A DNA stretch of 64,000 nt from Megamerina dolium (Eukaryota; Arthropoda; Insecta; Diptera; Megamerinidae). Position 1 is the stretch's first letter; the number at the start of each line of letters is the position of its first letter. Both the position numbers and the translations under genes were made by a program. Shown piece after piece: positions 10,317 through 22,918 of this stretch. Location of the stretch: NCBI GenBank assembly GCA_963854835.1, contig OY978528.1:34269335-34333334 (forward strand), read 5' to 3'. Under the pieces are notes generated by a model. It did no database searches and was not told where the DNA came from. It was given only the letters and a program-made list of their open reading frames with translations.

Positions 10317-12734
10317 CACACTCTGTTGACAAAACGAGATAAATCTCAAACAACGATTTCACTAACAAAAAATAGAAAACTCGTATTAATTTAGTCAATC
10401 TGGCAACTCTATATAAGTATAATAATACGGTGTCTGTGTGCTATAACAGTATTTGGGTATAGATATGTGTAATGGAAATAAATAATAAAACTAAATATAT
10501 CAAATCAAATTCTGATTTTCATGTATGTACGCAACCATATATATGTGTTTTTGCAACCACATCATCATGTGTTAACCTTAGTTTTGTATGTGCACTTTCA
10601 TGGGGATGTACTCATATTATACCTAATGTGGTGTAACATAACTTGTGGTCATTGGATGAAAATCAAGTTCATTTTCTTCGTTTTATGTAATGGTACGTGT
10701 ACTTATTTTTGCTGGTATTAAACAATTTAATTTTGGGGTAATTTTTGTTTTAATTTTATTATTTTCATTTACGCCTTCTTATTGTCCTCTAATCCATTTA
10801 CTATAAAATTCGTTATTGTTATCAATTTTCCGCATTCTTGACTTTTATTGATAACCTGTCTATATTTTGGGAATAACCTAAGGATTCGTGTGTGTGCGTG
10901 TGTGAATTTTAAAAATAATTTAATTAATGTTTGCGTATATACATATTGTGATATGATTATTTTAATTATTATTATTAAACAAAGCAAGAACAATTAAAAG
11001 TTAGTCACATTAAGTTCTAAATGGTAGCATTTTGTTATCGTAGCATTTGCAAGCTACGATTATGTTTATATTCGTGCATTCGTGAAGTTATCAATACTTA
11101 ATGTTATATATAAATATAAGCCAGACTACTACTGTATGTATTTATGGACATATACAATATATATATGCATACCATAGCGTGCGTTTGTACAAATGAACAC
11201 AGCTGGAAATAATGGATACTTTAATTTTCGTTTCGTAACATTTCTTTCTACGAGTGACTTTAACAATCTTAAGGTATACATATACTATATACAGTATGCA
11301 CAATATATATTTATATGTAGGATTGTACAAGAAAAAAGTGAACATTACTCCGTATGCTCTTCAGTTCAGATATTATTCTTGTGGTTGGTGTTATTGTTGT
11401 AACTGTTGCCACCATTGCTATTGTCATTACAAGCATTCATATTGATGTCAACATTGTAGAATACATACATATGTTCAATGTATACTACTACCTACTTTTA
11501 CCTATCTGCGAGCAGATATACCCACAAGAAATACGTTTTTATGTAATTTTTTAAATGTTCTCATTCTTTTTGTGTTCATTTAATTAAACAAGTATTTCTC
11601 GCTCTCTCTCTCTGCCTTTGTCAATTTCTTCCCTTTTTAATTTTCTATATATTTCAACATATGTTCATTTGTTCCACCTCAAGTGAGCGTGACTTGATTT
11701 AATGTTTTTTGGGAAAAGTAAAAAAAAAAATTTATAAAAAATAAAAGCAATAAATAATCTTAAATTTTTTAAATTCATTAAGTGTACGGATACCAAGCAA
11801 AGCCCGATAGTAATTTTGTATCGATATTCACAATCATTGCTGTACGACGGGGGTGCTCTGTAGTGTCCCTTATCAGTTTGTGGAAAGAGGCCTTATAAAC
11901 GACAAATATTTGTAAAGTGTCGTCTGGGCATTCGTTGAGGTGTGAAAAATCTAGTCTATGAGAGCTTAACGAGCTCTCATACACTTATAACACCAAATCT
12001 TATTTCAGGGTAGCTGGTACATTGGGATATATATTTTTTGTGTACGGAGCTGTCTAAATAAGGCCTTCAATTATCGGCCTAGCCTTCTTTCGAACAGCTG
12101 ATGCATTCAGCCTTTTTAACCCCTAATGCTTTTTTTGGGATATCATGATTTCACTCTCTCAATATGTTCTTTCTTAAAATTTTCTACGGGAATGCCCTCG
12201 CCAGAATAATGAATCAGTTGCTCATTATATTTTTTGTTGAATTTTCTTGAATGTATACATTTTTTTTCTGCCCAACAATTAATAATTGTTGATCTCATTA
12301 TTTCTGTAAGTACTAACGCACTGTTGGGCGTAGAAAACGTGGTTTAATAATTATAATCACTCTATTTACAATACGCATCACAAAACGTATCTGGTCGTTT
12401 ATTATCATTATTATCTTGGTATTACTAATTTTTTAAAATAATTTCAATTTTTTTTTCTCTCCTCATCTAGCTAAAACTAGGGTTGCTATACTTATACTTA
12501 CTTATTTTGTAATTCTAACAAGTCTTGAACAATTTTGCACGAATGTAAAATGTTCTGCGAGCAGTTATGGTGTTTCATTCGTCGCGCAAATTAGCAATTC
12601 TAAGCCGTAACAAGTTCTGCAAGTACCTCTTCTTTCAACTACGATTAGCTCTTTCACTCCTAATCTATTTACTCCAGCTTGTTCTTCGCTGGAGTTTGCT
12701 CTTCTATTCGTTAGAAATGACGGCATCAGTGCAG
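10317..12734. other. AT-rich non-coding DNA
   Basis: No supported gene. A perfect 10-base-arm hairpin lies at 11957-11981, annotated separately. A TATCGATA box (DREF-type) sits near 11819. The sequence from about 11780 to 12120 is less AT-rich than its surroundings, but has no frame or family I recognise. Confidence 0.45.
11957..11981. repeat. Perfect hairpin, 10-base arms, 5-base loop
   Basis: TATGAGAGCT (11957-11966) and AGCTCTCATA (11972-11981) are exact reverse complements around the loop TAACG. It is too short for a typical microRNA precursor. No T run follows it. Function unknown. Confidence 0.6.
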
Positions 12735-12970
12735 CTGCTGGATTTTGATATATTCCATTATATAAATTTCATACATACGTACGAATCCCATGCGATACTC
12801 GTCATCAACGTCTCTCTCAAATTCCAAGCAACCTCTCATTCGATATGGAACGTGTCCTGGCTTCTACGCCAAATATAGGGGCAAGTTTGCTGACAGACTT
12901 GTAGTGTGTGATTTTTGCTCTTTGAGAGAGAGAGGGAGAGCTCGACTTTTCAATTGCTTACTTAGCTAAC
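12735..12970 (-). mobile_element. Very degenerate RTE-like fragment
   Basis: The plus strand from gctggattttgatatattcc to attgcttacttagc aligns, with many substitutions and indels, to 14750-15005 in RTE-like copy 2 (shared blocks include acttgtag-gtgt and gagagctcgact-ttcaattgctta). It is therefore an old piece of the RT/C-terminal region of the same family, in minus orientation. The 103-residue frame crossing it on the plus strand is antisense and meaningless. Confidence 0.7.
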
Positions 12971-14542
12971 TTAGTTTGTAAGGTTGTTATGCAACTGATC
13001 GTTATATTTTACATTGTGCATATTCATGTCAACAACGTAAATTGATTACTGTAATTTTGCGTTCTAATTTTAAATTTAGTTTGTTAATCTTGATCTGAGA
13101 ATTCAGTTATAGCAACCTGGGTTAAAATGTAACTCTCAGCATGCTTGCTATGCTATTTTTGCTTCCCTTTTTCTATTTTCCTAATCAGGCATTTCTGTTT
13201 GTATGACTGTTTCGCTTCAATATTCTATTGCTCTTTCCTTCGTTCATGTAATGATTATTTTTGGTTTTTTATGTTGTTTTCTGGCAAATTACAACATTAA
13301 AAAATTTCAATTTGGTTTTTGCTTCTGGTTTCTGATGCTGCTGATGTAGCGATTACTGTAATGCAGTTTTTTATATAATTTTTATACTGTAGCTGTATCA
13401 TTTTGTGTTGAACATGTGCTAATAATACGAGCACAAATGTATCGTATCTATATGCGGCACAAGAAAAGTTGCAAAATGGTCTAAATTATATAATATTAGT
13501 TGAACTCGTTGAACAGAGGAAGATGAGGAAGTTGAAATGACTAAAACGCATTTTGCTCATTTTTCTTTTTACTCGTATGCAATTTTTTACTCGTCAATTT
13601 TTGTTATTTTTGACAGTGTAATTTATGTGTGCTTTTCCCAGTGTTTTTTGCTTCTTCAAATACATACTTATGAGCACGTATATGCATGCAGGCTACATCA
13701 GCTGCAAATGAGATATCGGCTGTTGTTGATTTTCTTTTTGAACGGACTTATTTTCTCAATGATTGTGGTTAACTAATAAAAAAGTAAATATGAGCGCATA
13801 ATAAATTACGATAATCCTCAAAAATAAATAAACTTGCACCACCAACATTACGAATGCCTATACATATGTATAATACAAACTTTGAGAAATGAAAAAAAAA
13901 GTTTTTATTATTGTTCAAGAAAACACCAAAGTTCACGCTCATCGTTATGATTATTATCTGCATTATCATCATCTATTGTATATAATTTTCTAATCAATAC
14001 TATTATCACTTATCAATGTACAAGCGGGAATACAAAGAATAAAGAATATTTTTTGTCACCTTTATTCTTTGAGGGAGCTTGATTTCATGCTTTAAGGAAT
14101 AAAAAAGTTCAACAAGTGCATAAAGTATAAACCAAAAGGCATGGTGATCTAACCACAAACATAAAGTTCAAAGAATATAATAAACCAACCAAAGGGAGAT
14201 GATAAAATTATTTAGATCAGATAAATAAATTACAATGGGTATATACATAAGTACACATTATAAGTAAAAATATACTTTAAGAATGACAAAATTATATTGA
14301 ATTAGTTATCTTGTTTTGTATGTTCATTGTTTAATATATAAATATGATAAGTGTAAATCTTATCGACTACTGTGCGATGTCATGAATGAAAGAGAATAAA
14401 AAATTGGCATTTTGCACGTCCAACATAATGAAATAATAGAATAATGTTATAATACAATATCAAAATAAAGTGAACAAAAAGCAAAAAGAACATAAAATAG
14501 TCTGAATAAGATGAAAAGTTTTTTTCTATTTCTCGCTTACTT
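12971..14542. other. AT-rich non-coding DNA
   Basis: I see no gene or recognisable element. The sequence is T-rich on the plus strand to about 13780, then A-rich. Frames here are low-complexity and unsupported. Confidence 0.45.
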
Positions 14543-15488
14543 ACTTATGTGGCCATAACAACCGAATATCGATTTAGGCCGAATATAACATGCTTCGCTA
14601 GCTGGCGCCGTCAGGTTCTCCAGTAATTGGTCTTTCCACCGGAGGTTAGGTCTTCCTCTTCTGCGTCGTCCTCCAGCGGGTTCCGAATATAACACCTTCT
14701 TAGCTGGAGCGTGTTCTTCCATTCGCTCGACATGACCTAGCCAGCGCCGCCGCTGGATTTTGATGCACTTTACTATGTCAATATCGGCATACAGCTCGTA
14801 CAGCTAATGGTTGCACATTATTCGGTACTCGCCACCAACGTAAATACGTCCAAAGATCTTGCGTAGGACTTTTCTATCGAAAACTCCAAGCATTCGCTCA
14901 TCCGAGGTGGCTTCAGCGCCATATGTTAGGATAGGCATGATGAGAGACTTGTAGAGTGTAGTTTTCGTTCTTCGAGAGAGGGCTCGACTTGTCAATTGCT
15001 TACTCAGCCCAAAGTAACACCTGTTAGCAAGAGTTATCCTACGCATGATCTCCAGGCTGACGTCGTTACAGTTGTTGATGCTGGTTCCAAGATAGACAAA
15101 GTCCCTTACTACTTCAAAAGCGTAGTTGTCAACAGTGACGTGCTGTCCAGTACGCCGGGACTCTTTGTTTGTTGACACTAGATACTTCGTCTTGCCCTCG
15201 TTCACCGTAAGACCCATCCGACGCGACTCTCTTTCCAACTCTGAGAATGCTGCACTGACTGCTCGCGTGTTCATGCCGAATATGTCAATATCTTCGGCAT
15301 ACGTTAACAGCATGACACTTTTGTTGAAGATAGTGCCATTATGTCGTAGATCAGCAGCTCGTATTATTTTCTCCATAATAAGATTGAAGAAGTCGCAACA
15401 TAACGAATCACCTTGTCTGAAACCCCGTTCGGTATTAAACGGTGAGGAGACGTCCTTCTTAATTTTCACTGCACAACAGGAGTTATGA
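14543..15488 (-). mobile_element. RTE-like non-LTR retrotransposon, copy 2, 5'-truncated
   Basis: Minus-strand frame 15469-14804 encodes the second half of a reverse transcriptase: RGFRQGDSLCCDFFNL, then the active-site box TYAEDIDIFG (normally YADD, here A-E-D), then RRMGLTVNEGKTKYL and RRITLANRCYFGLSKQL. A second frame (14722-14537) has the C-terminal GRPNLRWKDQ motif; part of the coding sequence between them is deleted. Only the 3' half of the element is present, as expected from incomplete reverse transcription. The 3' end matches copy 3 up to GGTTGTTATGGCCACATAA, then a (GTAA)n-type tail. CTCGCT occurs at 14532-14537 and 15500-15505 and may be a target-site duplication, though it leaves 11 unexplained bases. 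Confidence 0.88.
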
Positions 15489-18400
15489 ATAATTGAATAC
15501 TCGCTATAAAATTTTCAAAAATTTCTTGCGATCTAGTAGTGAATGAAAATATCCAAAATTTTGGTTTTATAGAATTCTTAAGGAAAGTTCACCAATTTCC
15601 AAAGGGTCACAAAAAGTTCAGTTATTCAATATTTTCATCGCTTTTGGATCATTCATAATTATACCTTGAATACGAGCATAATATAAACATTATTATTGAG
15701 GTATACTTATGCGAATATTCTTACTTTTATGTCAAACGTACAGGGACATTTGACATACAGTTGGTAGCCTATTTTTTGTCACAAATATCATAAATATTGT
15801 ATTAAAAACGCTTTAAGTGATGCCCACACAATAATTTATTTTAATTGCATGTTACTCATACGCAGCCATTGTATACGTACATTAAGAAGAGTCAAATTTT
15901 TCAACGGACTGACTCAGCGAAACTCATATTATTTGCATAATTTTGAAGTATTTTTACCCCAAAGAAGGGATTACCTCTTTAAAATACGTTTTTTGGAAGA
16001 AGTGTAGAGTAATACCTAATTAAATATAAATAATAAATCCAAAAGTATTAAGATGTGGCTCAAGGACAAAATACAAATTGGCGTTCGAAATAACTGCCCT
16101 AGAGAGGTTAAGTGTATGATCGACCCTCATTACCATTTCATCTGAATATATATACTCCCTTTTAAGACGATTCCCATACAAAATCAATGCAAAGCTATTC
16201 GAAAATGGACGAATACTCTAATAGCTGAAGAGGAATTGTGCCTAGAATTGTGAAATATACAATATGACCGATTCGAATTAATTTTTCCTCGCCAACATTT
16301 CCCCGAAATATATTTATGCCTTAGCTCCTCCTTTGAGGCTGGGTCGTCTACAAAATTGATACATTTAAAATGACTGGAAAAAATATAACAAAGTAAACTT
16401 TCACTGTAAAAACTGCTAGAAATTATCCAAATTTTATGTATAACGCTGAGCTAGGTTGTCAAAATTTGTTTTCGATATAATTTGATCCACCTTAACTCAC
16501 ATACATAGTGCTATATACATATATAAAAGTTTATATTGTATCAACTATCGATTATTGTATACCATAACAGATTACGAATAAAGAGTGTAAAATGCTTTGA
16601 CATTTTTGATAATGTTTTTGGCACTCTTACTGATATTTTTGCTGTTTGCTGGTATAGCAATTTGTCAACACCAAAATATATTGTACTAGATAGCCTTTAA
16701 ACTTTTATCCAACAATGGATGCATCCTCAATAGTATATATGTATGTGTGTAAGTATATTGTATTATGATGTGCTACTCTGTGCTATGCAAGTGTCAACAA
16801 CATATTCTTCTTTAACATCATTTATTGGTGTTCGTTAGGTTTACTGCCATACGTACGCAGCAGTTGTATTGTTCAATGCTGCACTGGAGTAGAGAAGAAC
16901 TTTATATGCAGAGAATCCATTTGATGAGTTTTTTTTATTTGATAAGGATAAAGAAAATGTATATGTATATAATTGCGAAGACACCGCAATATTGCATTAC
17001 AGGATGTTATTGTGATACAAAATACAATATAAAAGAGTAAAAATGGAAAATTTAAAAAGATTTGCTATGAGATGCACAAAAAAACCCCTAGGGCAGAGCT
17101 TACAGAGTTCTGATATTGAAAAATGTGGTCAAAGAAAGTCACAAGAAAATTGAAGCAATCAATTGTACAGAATTGAACCGATACTATTCCTGAAATAGGT
17201 ATCACACATACCCCAATATGACGTCTGATAATTTTTCCAAATAATACGAAGTACATAATTATACTAAATTATAGCAAAATTGACTCTTGAGCTATATTAA
17301 AATAAAAATTATATAATTAAACAGCAACTAGCACCTTGAGCACCTTTAATGGTGTAAAAACCAATACAGATATTACTATTGTTATTGGATTAAAAATTTG
17401 TTTGCATACTTTTCCACTCTATTGTATATGTGTGCAATATAGGTATTTGACCATAAATTTATTATAATTTAATGGCACAACGTATGGTTCACTTAAATAA
17501 AAATTAAATGAAAAAAAAAACATTTTAAATGGATGGAACTATTTATATCTTTGGTATATTTGAAACCGATTATAATATAAAATTATATAATGAAATATTT
17601 TACAAATAATAAATTCAAAAATAATAAAATGCAATTATAAAAGCCATCATGTTGTTACAAATTGCCAATTGCAATAGTCTTTATAGTTACGATATGTATG
17701 CCAATGTATTAAATTAATTTGGAAATTATTTGAGTCTACATTAATTAATTGCATTTTATGTATGTATACACACACACCACGTGTATACATAATGTACACA
17801 CATATGTACATAAGTATTTACATAATGTACTCTGTCGTCTAGGCATTTACCACAAATGCACTCTGACACTAAGTAGTGTATGTCAGGCATAGGAGTTCAA
17901 TGAACACATTTAATTATGTTTATCAACGTATTCATTTACACCTGCAGGGTATTTAACAAAATATAATTCGTACGTAATAATTTGCTTGTGAAACTCTCCT
18001 ATCATTCATAGTAAATTAAAGGCTAAATAGTTGATTTGCGACCTTTTTTTATAAAACTAATCATCCTAATGCGATTAATTCCAGACCAGTCCTATAATTA
18101 TGATATCTTCCTTAAGTTCAAGTATATTTGCAAATAATATTTTCTGAGAATTTGAGAGAAGTGCAATTGTAATGCTTAATTTGAGAATATAAACCATCAT
18201 GAATATTACTTATATATAAGAGAGTTTTTCGGATGAAAATGTTCGAATACTATAGCGGTTAGATTGAAGTTGTAGTAGAGGTTATATGTATTATTACATA
18301 TATAATATTATTATATGTTAATATAAACATACGAGTACAGACATTGATAAGTAATTCGATTATAGTAACTACTTTAAACAATTCGATGAACTTGTTCGCT

Positions 18401-18853
18401 ATACCCCCACATGTTTGTATACTTTAGTAACGATGCATAATAAATAAGCTAATTTTGCGCTTTTTCTTCTTTGTGTAATAAGTGTGTATAATAATCAAAT
18501 TGGTAATATTTATTAAACGCTCAAATGCAATTTCACATACACACATTACTATATATGTATAATCTAGCTGGAAGCTATATTATTAAAGATTAAAAGGAAA
18601 GCAAGCAAAGAAAAAAAAAACATTATTCCTACACTTTGCTTAAAATGTCGCACAATGTCCCATTCCATTATAATGCGTAGTATGTGAAACCCCTCAAGGA
18701 GTAAAATTGCAACACTGTGCATTGCAATTCTATTTCGTTTCTTGGTTGAAGAGACGTGATGTTAAATATTCTGCCATTCTACAAATATCTATGTTCTGTA
18801 TGTGGATAAATGTCACGTATGCTATACTATCTTCTTTTACCTATAAATTATCA

Positions 18854-18854
<1 letters not shown>
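15489..18854. other. AT-rich non-coding DNA
   Basis: No supported gene. A stretch at 16105-16310 resembles 26790-26885 at moderate identity (shared atgaccgattc and flanking words), suggesting an unclassified dispersed repeat. The rest is AT-rich with poly(A) runs and TATGTA-type repeats. Confidence 0.4.

Positions 18855-18894
<40 letters not shown>
18855..18894 (+). repeat. (CA)20 microsatellite
   Basis: Twenty perfect CA units. They translate as alternating His-Thr in the overlapping open frames, which are artefacts. Confidence 0.98.
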
Positions 18895-18896
<2 letters not shown>

Positions 18897-20333
18897 CATA
18901 TACTTAATATTGTAAACTGTAGAAAATTACTAGAACATTTAAGTTATCCCAAGCGTTTTATTCATTGTACACAAATACATTTTACATTTGTACATACACT
19001 TAACCCTTCCGTAACTTTTTTTATTACACGTATTTTGTTTGTTTTCCTTTTTTTATCATCTTTTACGTTTTCATTATTTTATTTAACCAAGTTATTACAA
19101 TTGAGAAGCTTTGGTACTACATGGTTACTTACCGTTACACTGTCATTTTTGGTGTTAGCATACTGTTTATTAATTCAATTAAGCATAGTGAGAATATATT
19201 TCTTTAGTATATGTTGTATTTTTCCATGTTTGTTGTTGTTGTTGCATAGTGTAAAACTTCAGTCCCCATTTTCTGTTTGTTCGTTGAAAATCCTATTACT
19301 TTTCTTATATTGTGCTTTAAATTGGGTTTTAATGAGATTACTTGTGGTTGAAGTTTATGTACACATATAATGCACCCAACCTAATCAACAATCAACACCC
19401 ATCGCCCACATAAAATAGAAGTAAAGTACAGTGAGAATGAGAATGAGAAAGAGGGAATTATCATGGAGCTATATAATTAGGATTAAAGCGTGCATTTAAA
19501 TTAGTTTTTTTTGAGAATGTGAATTAGATATATTTTAAGTAGATATAGAATATCGAGTAATTTTAGTTAAACTTTAATCGTGTGTCAGTACACAAGTATG
19601 ATCAATGTGGAATGTAGTAATATATGTACATATGTATGTAGGAATGCAACCTCTACATATACATTCCGAAGTAATTCAATCCAGTTCAATCAAAATAAAT
19701 TAATACTTATCATAATAATACATAATCATGATTGTCAATTTTATTAAAATCGAACAATGAAACTTTATCAAGTTATGCATCCCTATATGTATGTTGCACA
19801 TTGGTATATATTAAAAGAAACCATTTAAATTATTTACATTTTTATTATATAAATGTATTTATGAACGTAAGCATTTACTTTTGACTTAGCTTAAACTATT
19901 ACATAGTGAATATGCTCAATGAGTTCAATTCAATATTCAATTAATTTAATTATGCAAGGGTGCATTATGCCAAATGAATACCTGTATATTTCCTGGAAAA
20001 TTCAATTGCTTACTCTTTGTTATTGCGGCAGGTCTCTGCTTCAAATAGACCAATCGGAGCTTCTGACTTCAATATTTTCTTTTCAATTTGTCCAAACTGG
20101 ATGATATTGATGGGGCTGCGAAACACTGTTGAATTGGTGGTGTCAAAACGAAAATTAGACAAATCTTTGTTGGAATTTAAAAGTTCTCAATTGAACGATT
20201 ATTTATATAAGTGCACAATTTGATTATTTAAAATCTGGTTTGTAGTTAGAGTACTCTTAATTGAAGTACTGTTCATACGCGTTTTATTTTCACTTTTTCT
20301 TTTATGCAATCTCTATGTATAATAATATATCTA
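18895..20333. other. AT-rich non-coding DNA
   Basis: No supported gene. The long plus-strand open frame across the CA repeat (to 19370) is hydrophobic low-complexity translation of T-rich DNA, with no recognisable domain. Confidence 0.45.
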
Positions 20334-20336
20334 TAA

Positions 20337-20862
20337 TAGCCTAGACAGACGGCAGCCTTATTCCGGATTACCGAGTTAATTCGAATTAACTCGGGCATTA
20401 ACTGCAGCTAATCCGCATAAATTCTATGAGTTAATTCTCAAAATAAAAGAGGATTAGGGCAATTTGCGATGGTAACACTGCTGAAAATTGCCTATTGTGA
20501 ATTTTTCTCCATCCATTTTACAAAATATTAGGTGTGTTCGAAACAAAAAAACTTTCAACAATTGTTAACAGTTTTCAAAATGAAAAGTGTTGGCGAACAA
20601 ATAAATCCAGCTGTCATTTACGAAGGGTGAATGTCAATTTACAAGTTTCTGATAGTTTTCAGTTCACGTACTTCTTGTAGATTTGTCATATCGAGAGTGA
20701 TAGATGACAGAATTTGATAGTGATAGTAATGTAAGTGGACAGACCTAATAAAACAGCAATCAGCCGTTAGTTAATCCCCAATACTGCCGTCTGTCAGGTT
20801 ATTATTTTATTCGGATTAAGTGCGCCGGTATTCCGGAATTAGGCTGCCGTCTGTCTAGACTA
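20337..20862. mobile_element. MITE-like element, ~29-base inverted ends, TAA duplication
   Basis: The left end TAGCCTAGACAGACGGCAGC and the reverse complement of the right end TAGTCTAGACAGACGGCAGC are the same but for one base and continue as CT(T/A)ATTCCGG. TAA flanks both sides (20334-20336 and 20863-20865), which would fit a PIF/Harbinger 3-base duplication; a TA duplication cannot be excluded. The 526-base interior has no transposase. A perfect 24-base palindrome lies at 20371-20394, and the terminal word TGCCGTCTGTC is repeated inside near 20789. Superfamily uncertain. Confidence 0.78.
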
Positions 20863-20865
20863 TAA

Positions 20866-21509
20866 CAAAACTTAACGCTGCAAAAATTCTTATAATCGCT
20901 ACTCTGTTCAATCAATTTCTTTTTTTCCACTCGTTTATGCTTAAATAATGACTATTTATTATTTTTGGTTGACAATTTCTAATTTTAGTTTTAATTTCAA
21001 TATAATTTTTTAGTATACATACCATCGTTCGTACTAGTTTTCTTTCTTCTTTGTATCCGAAATATATAAAAACAAAAAAATTCTCAAATATTAGGCGAAC
21101 ATCATGGCAGCCATATAACCGATCAGTGTTGCCCTCTCAACACTCCTCTTAGGGACATCTCACAGCAGCAAGTATTGCTTGTCGTCAGGGGAATGTTGAT
21201 CGGCAATATTCTTGGTGTAAACACATAGAAATAAAAGAAACACGCATATGCTTTATTAGTGCAATTTATGCTTATTATTTATGGTTTATTCAGCATAGCA
21301 TATTAAGTATAAAATATCACTTTCAGTTAGATTATTGATTCAACTAATTTCAAATTCAATTTACCCACCAGAATAGCATAAATCAGTCTAAAATTTAGTA
21401 TGGTTGGTTGAAGTGGTGACTCATCCATGGGTCCAAATAGCGCTTACGCACCGTTTTGTTACCACATCCTCGCTTCCAACTGTTCGTTAGGTTGTTTGTG
21501 TGGGCAGCA
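20866..21509. other. AT-rich non-coding DNA
   Basis: No supported gene. The stretch 21110-21200 is less AT-rich and 21360-21510 may contain the 3' untranslated region of the minus-strand non-LTR element that follows. Confidence 0.4.
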
Positions 21510-22918
21510 CGGTTAAATCCAGTTCGTACTGTTTAGAAACCTTAGGAGGTCGCTGATGTTTATTTCCGCCAACTCCTCAATGTTATTGAAGAGTGGTTTA
21601 CCTAGGGTGTTCATTCTCTGCTTCCAAAGGGCAGGGCATTTACAAAGGCGGTGGAAGACCGTTTCCTTTTCTTCCACTTGGTTGCAACTGTGACAGAAAT
21701 CGTAATAGGACATCCCCATTTTGGCCGCCTATTCTCCGACGAGCCAGAAGCCAGTAATGACTGCCGTCAGTCTGGAGGCATCTTTTCGGTTCCTGTTCAG
21801 CAGAAGTGTTGTTTGTTTAGGATTGTATGTAGGCCATAGTGACCTACTAGTCTTACACTTCGTAAGACTTTTCCATCTACAATCCGCTATTTGTAGATAT
21901 TTTATATTGATAGCTCTTTTAGCTATACTCAACGGTATGAACACCGGTTCTGCAAGAGCTTCTTGCATGGCAGATCCGCTTTTTGCCAGTTCGTCGGCTT
22001 TTTGGTTTCCTTCTATGTTCCAGTATCCCGGATCCCAGATTAATGAAACGTTGTGCCGTGCTCTGAGTGTATTGAGACTTCTTCTACTTTGTTCCACTAG
22101 AAAGTAAGATATGACTGCTGAGTTCAAGGCCTGAATTGCAGCTTGGCTATCCGATAGTGTAGCTATGTTGAGCTTGAATCTGAAGTCTGCGTATCCTACA
22201 AGCTTCCCCGATTGCAAACACTTCCTCCTGGAATACGTTAGACGTCCGTGTAGATTGTGGTGTCGAAGCTGTTTAACAGACATCCCTTAGTCCAATCCCT
22301 CGTCGAAGGAAAAACTATTGTGAAGTTTCTATTGAAATTCATCTTTGGCATGATGTAGTCAGTCCTGTCAGACGCATATTGCGTTTCCCTTGTTAGTATG
22401 CATCCATGTCCGTAGGTTCTCTCAATCCAGTAACCCGCTTCCTTTAGCCTCACTGCGGTCATGGTTGCCGTTTTTTTAATATATAGATCAATAAAGAGCA
22501 TGTATGTCAGAACGTTAAGAGTATCCCCGGGACACGACTTTATAGCTCCGACTACCGCTGCACATGCTGACCTTTGTATACTGCTAAGTTTATTAATGGT
22601 GTAGGCCTTGTCCAAAGCTTTCCACCAAACAACCGAGCCGTACGATAAAATTGGAAGTACAACCGCTTTGTACATCCATAAAGTAAGTTTTGGTTGGAGA
22701 CCAAATTTCCTTCCAATTACTCTTTTGCAGGTATAGAGGGCAATGCAAGCCTTCTTTACCCGGTTTTCAGTATTTAATCTCCAGCTAAGCTTGGAGTCCA
22801 AAGTAACCCCCAAGTATTTAGCACTGGAAGAAAGAGTTAAGGTTTGATGGTTTAATTTAGGCAAGTCAAATTTGGGTATTTTGATTCTGTTGGCGAAAAG
22901 CATCAGTTCTGTTTTGGC
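21510..22918 (-). mobile_element. LOA/I-like non-LTR retrotransposon with RNase H, 5'-truncated
   Basis: Three minus-strand frames in order: 22903-22238 (end of the RT domain: LFANRIKIPKFDLP, SSSAKYLGVTLDSKLSW, LPILSYGSVVWWKALDKA, then TTIYTD, the start of RNase H), 22283-21729 (RNase H continued: LSDSQAAIQALNS, then WDPGYWNIEGNQKADELA, then the connection region) and 21719-21513 (C-terminal cysteine/histidine motif CHSC-VFHRLCKC). RNase H after RT is typical of I, LOA and R1-related clades, not of Jockey or RTE. It is inactive: the RT catalytic core is absent by truncation at about 22918, two frame breaks divide it, and the RNase H WVPGH motif reads WDPGY. Confidence 0.87.

Noticed and set aside
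12567..12878. 103-residue plus-strand frame
   Set aside because: It overlaps, in antisense, a decayed RTE-like fragment.
18810..19370. 186-residue open frame
   Set aside because: It is CA repeat (His-Thr) plus hydrophobic translation of T-rich DNA, with no domain.
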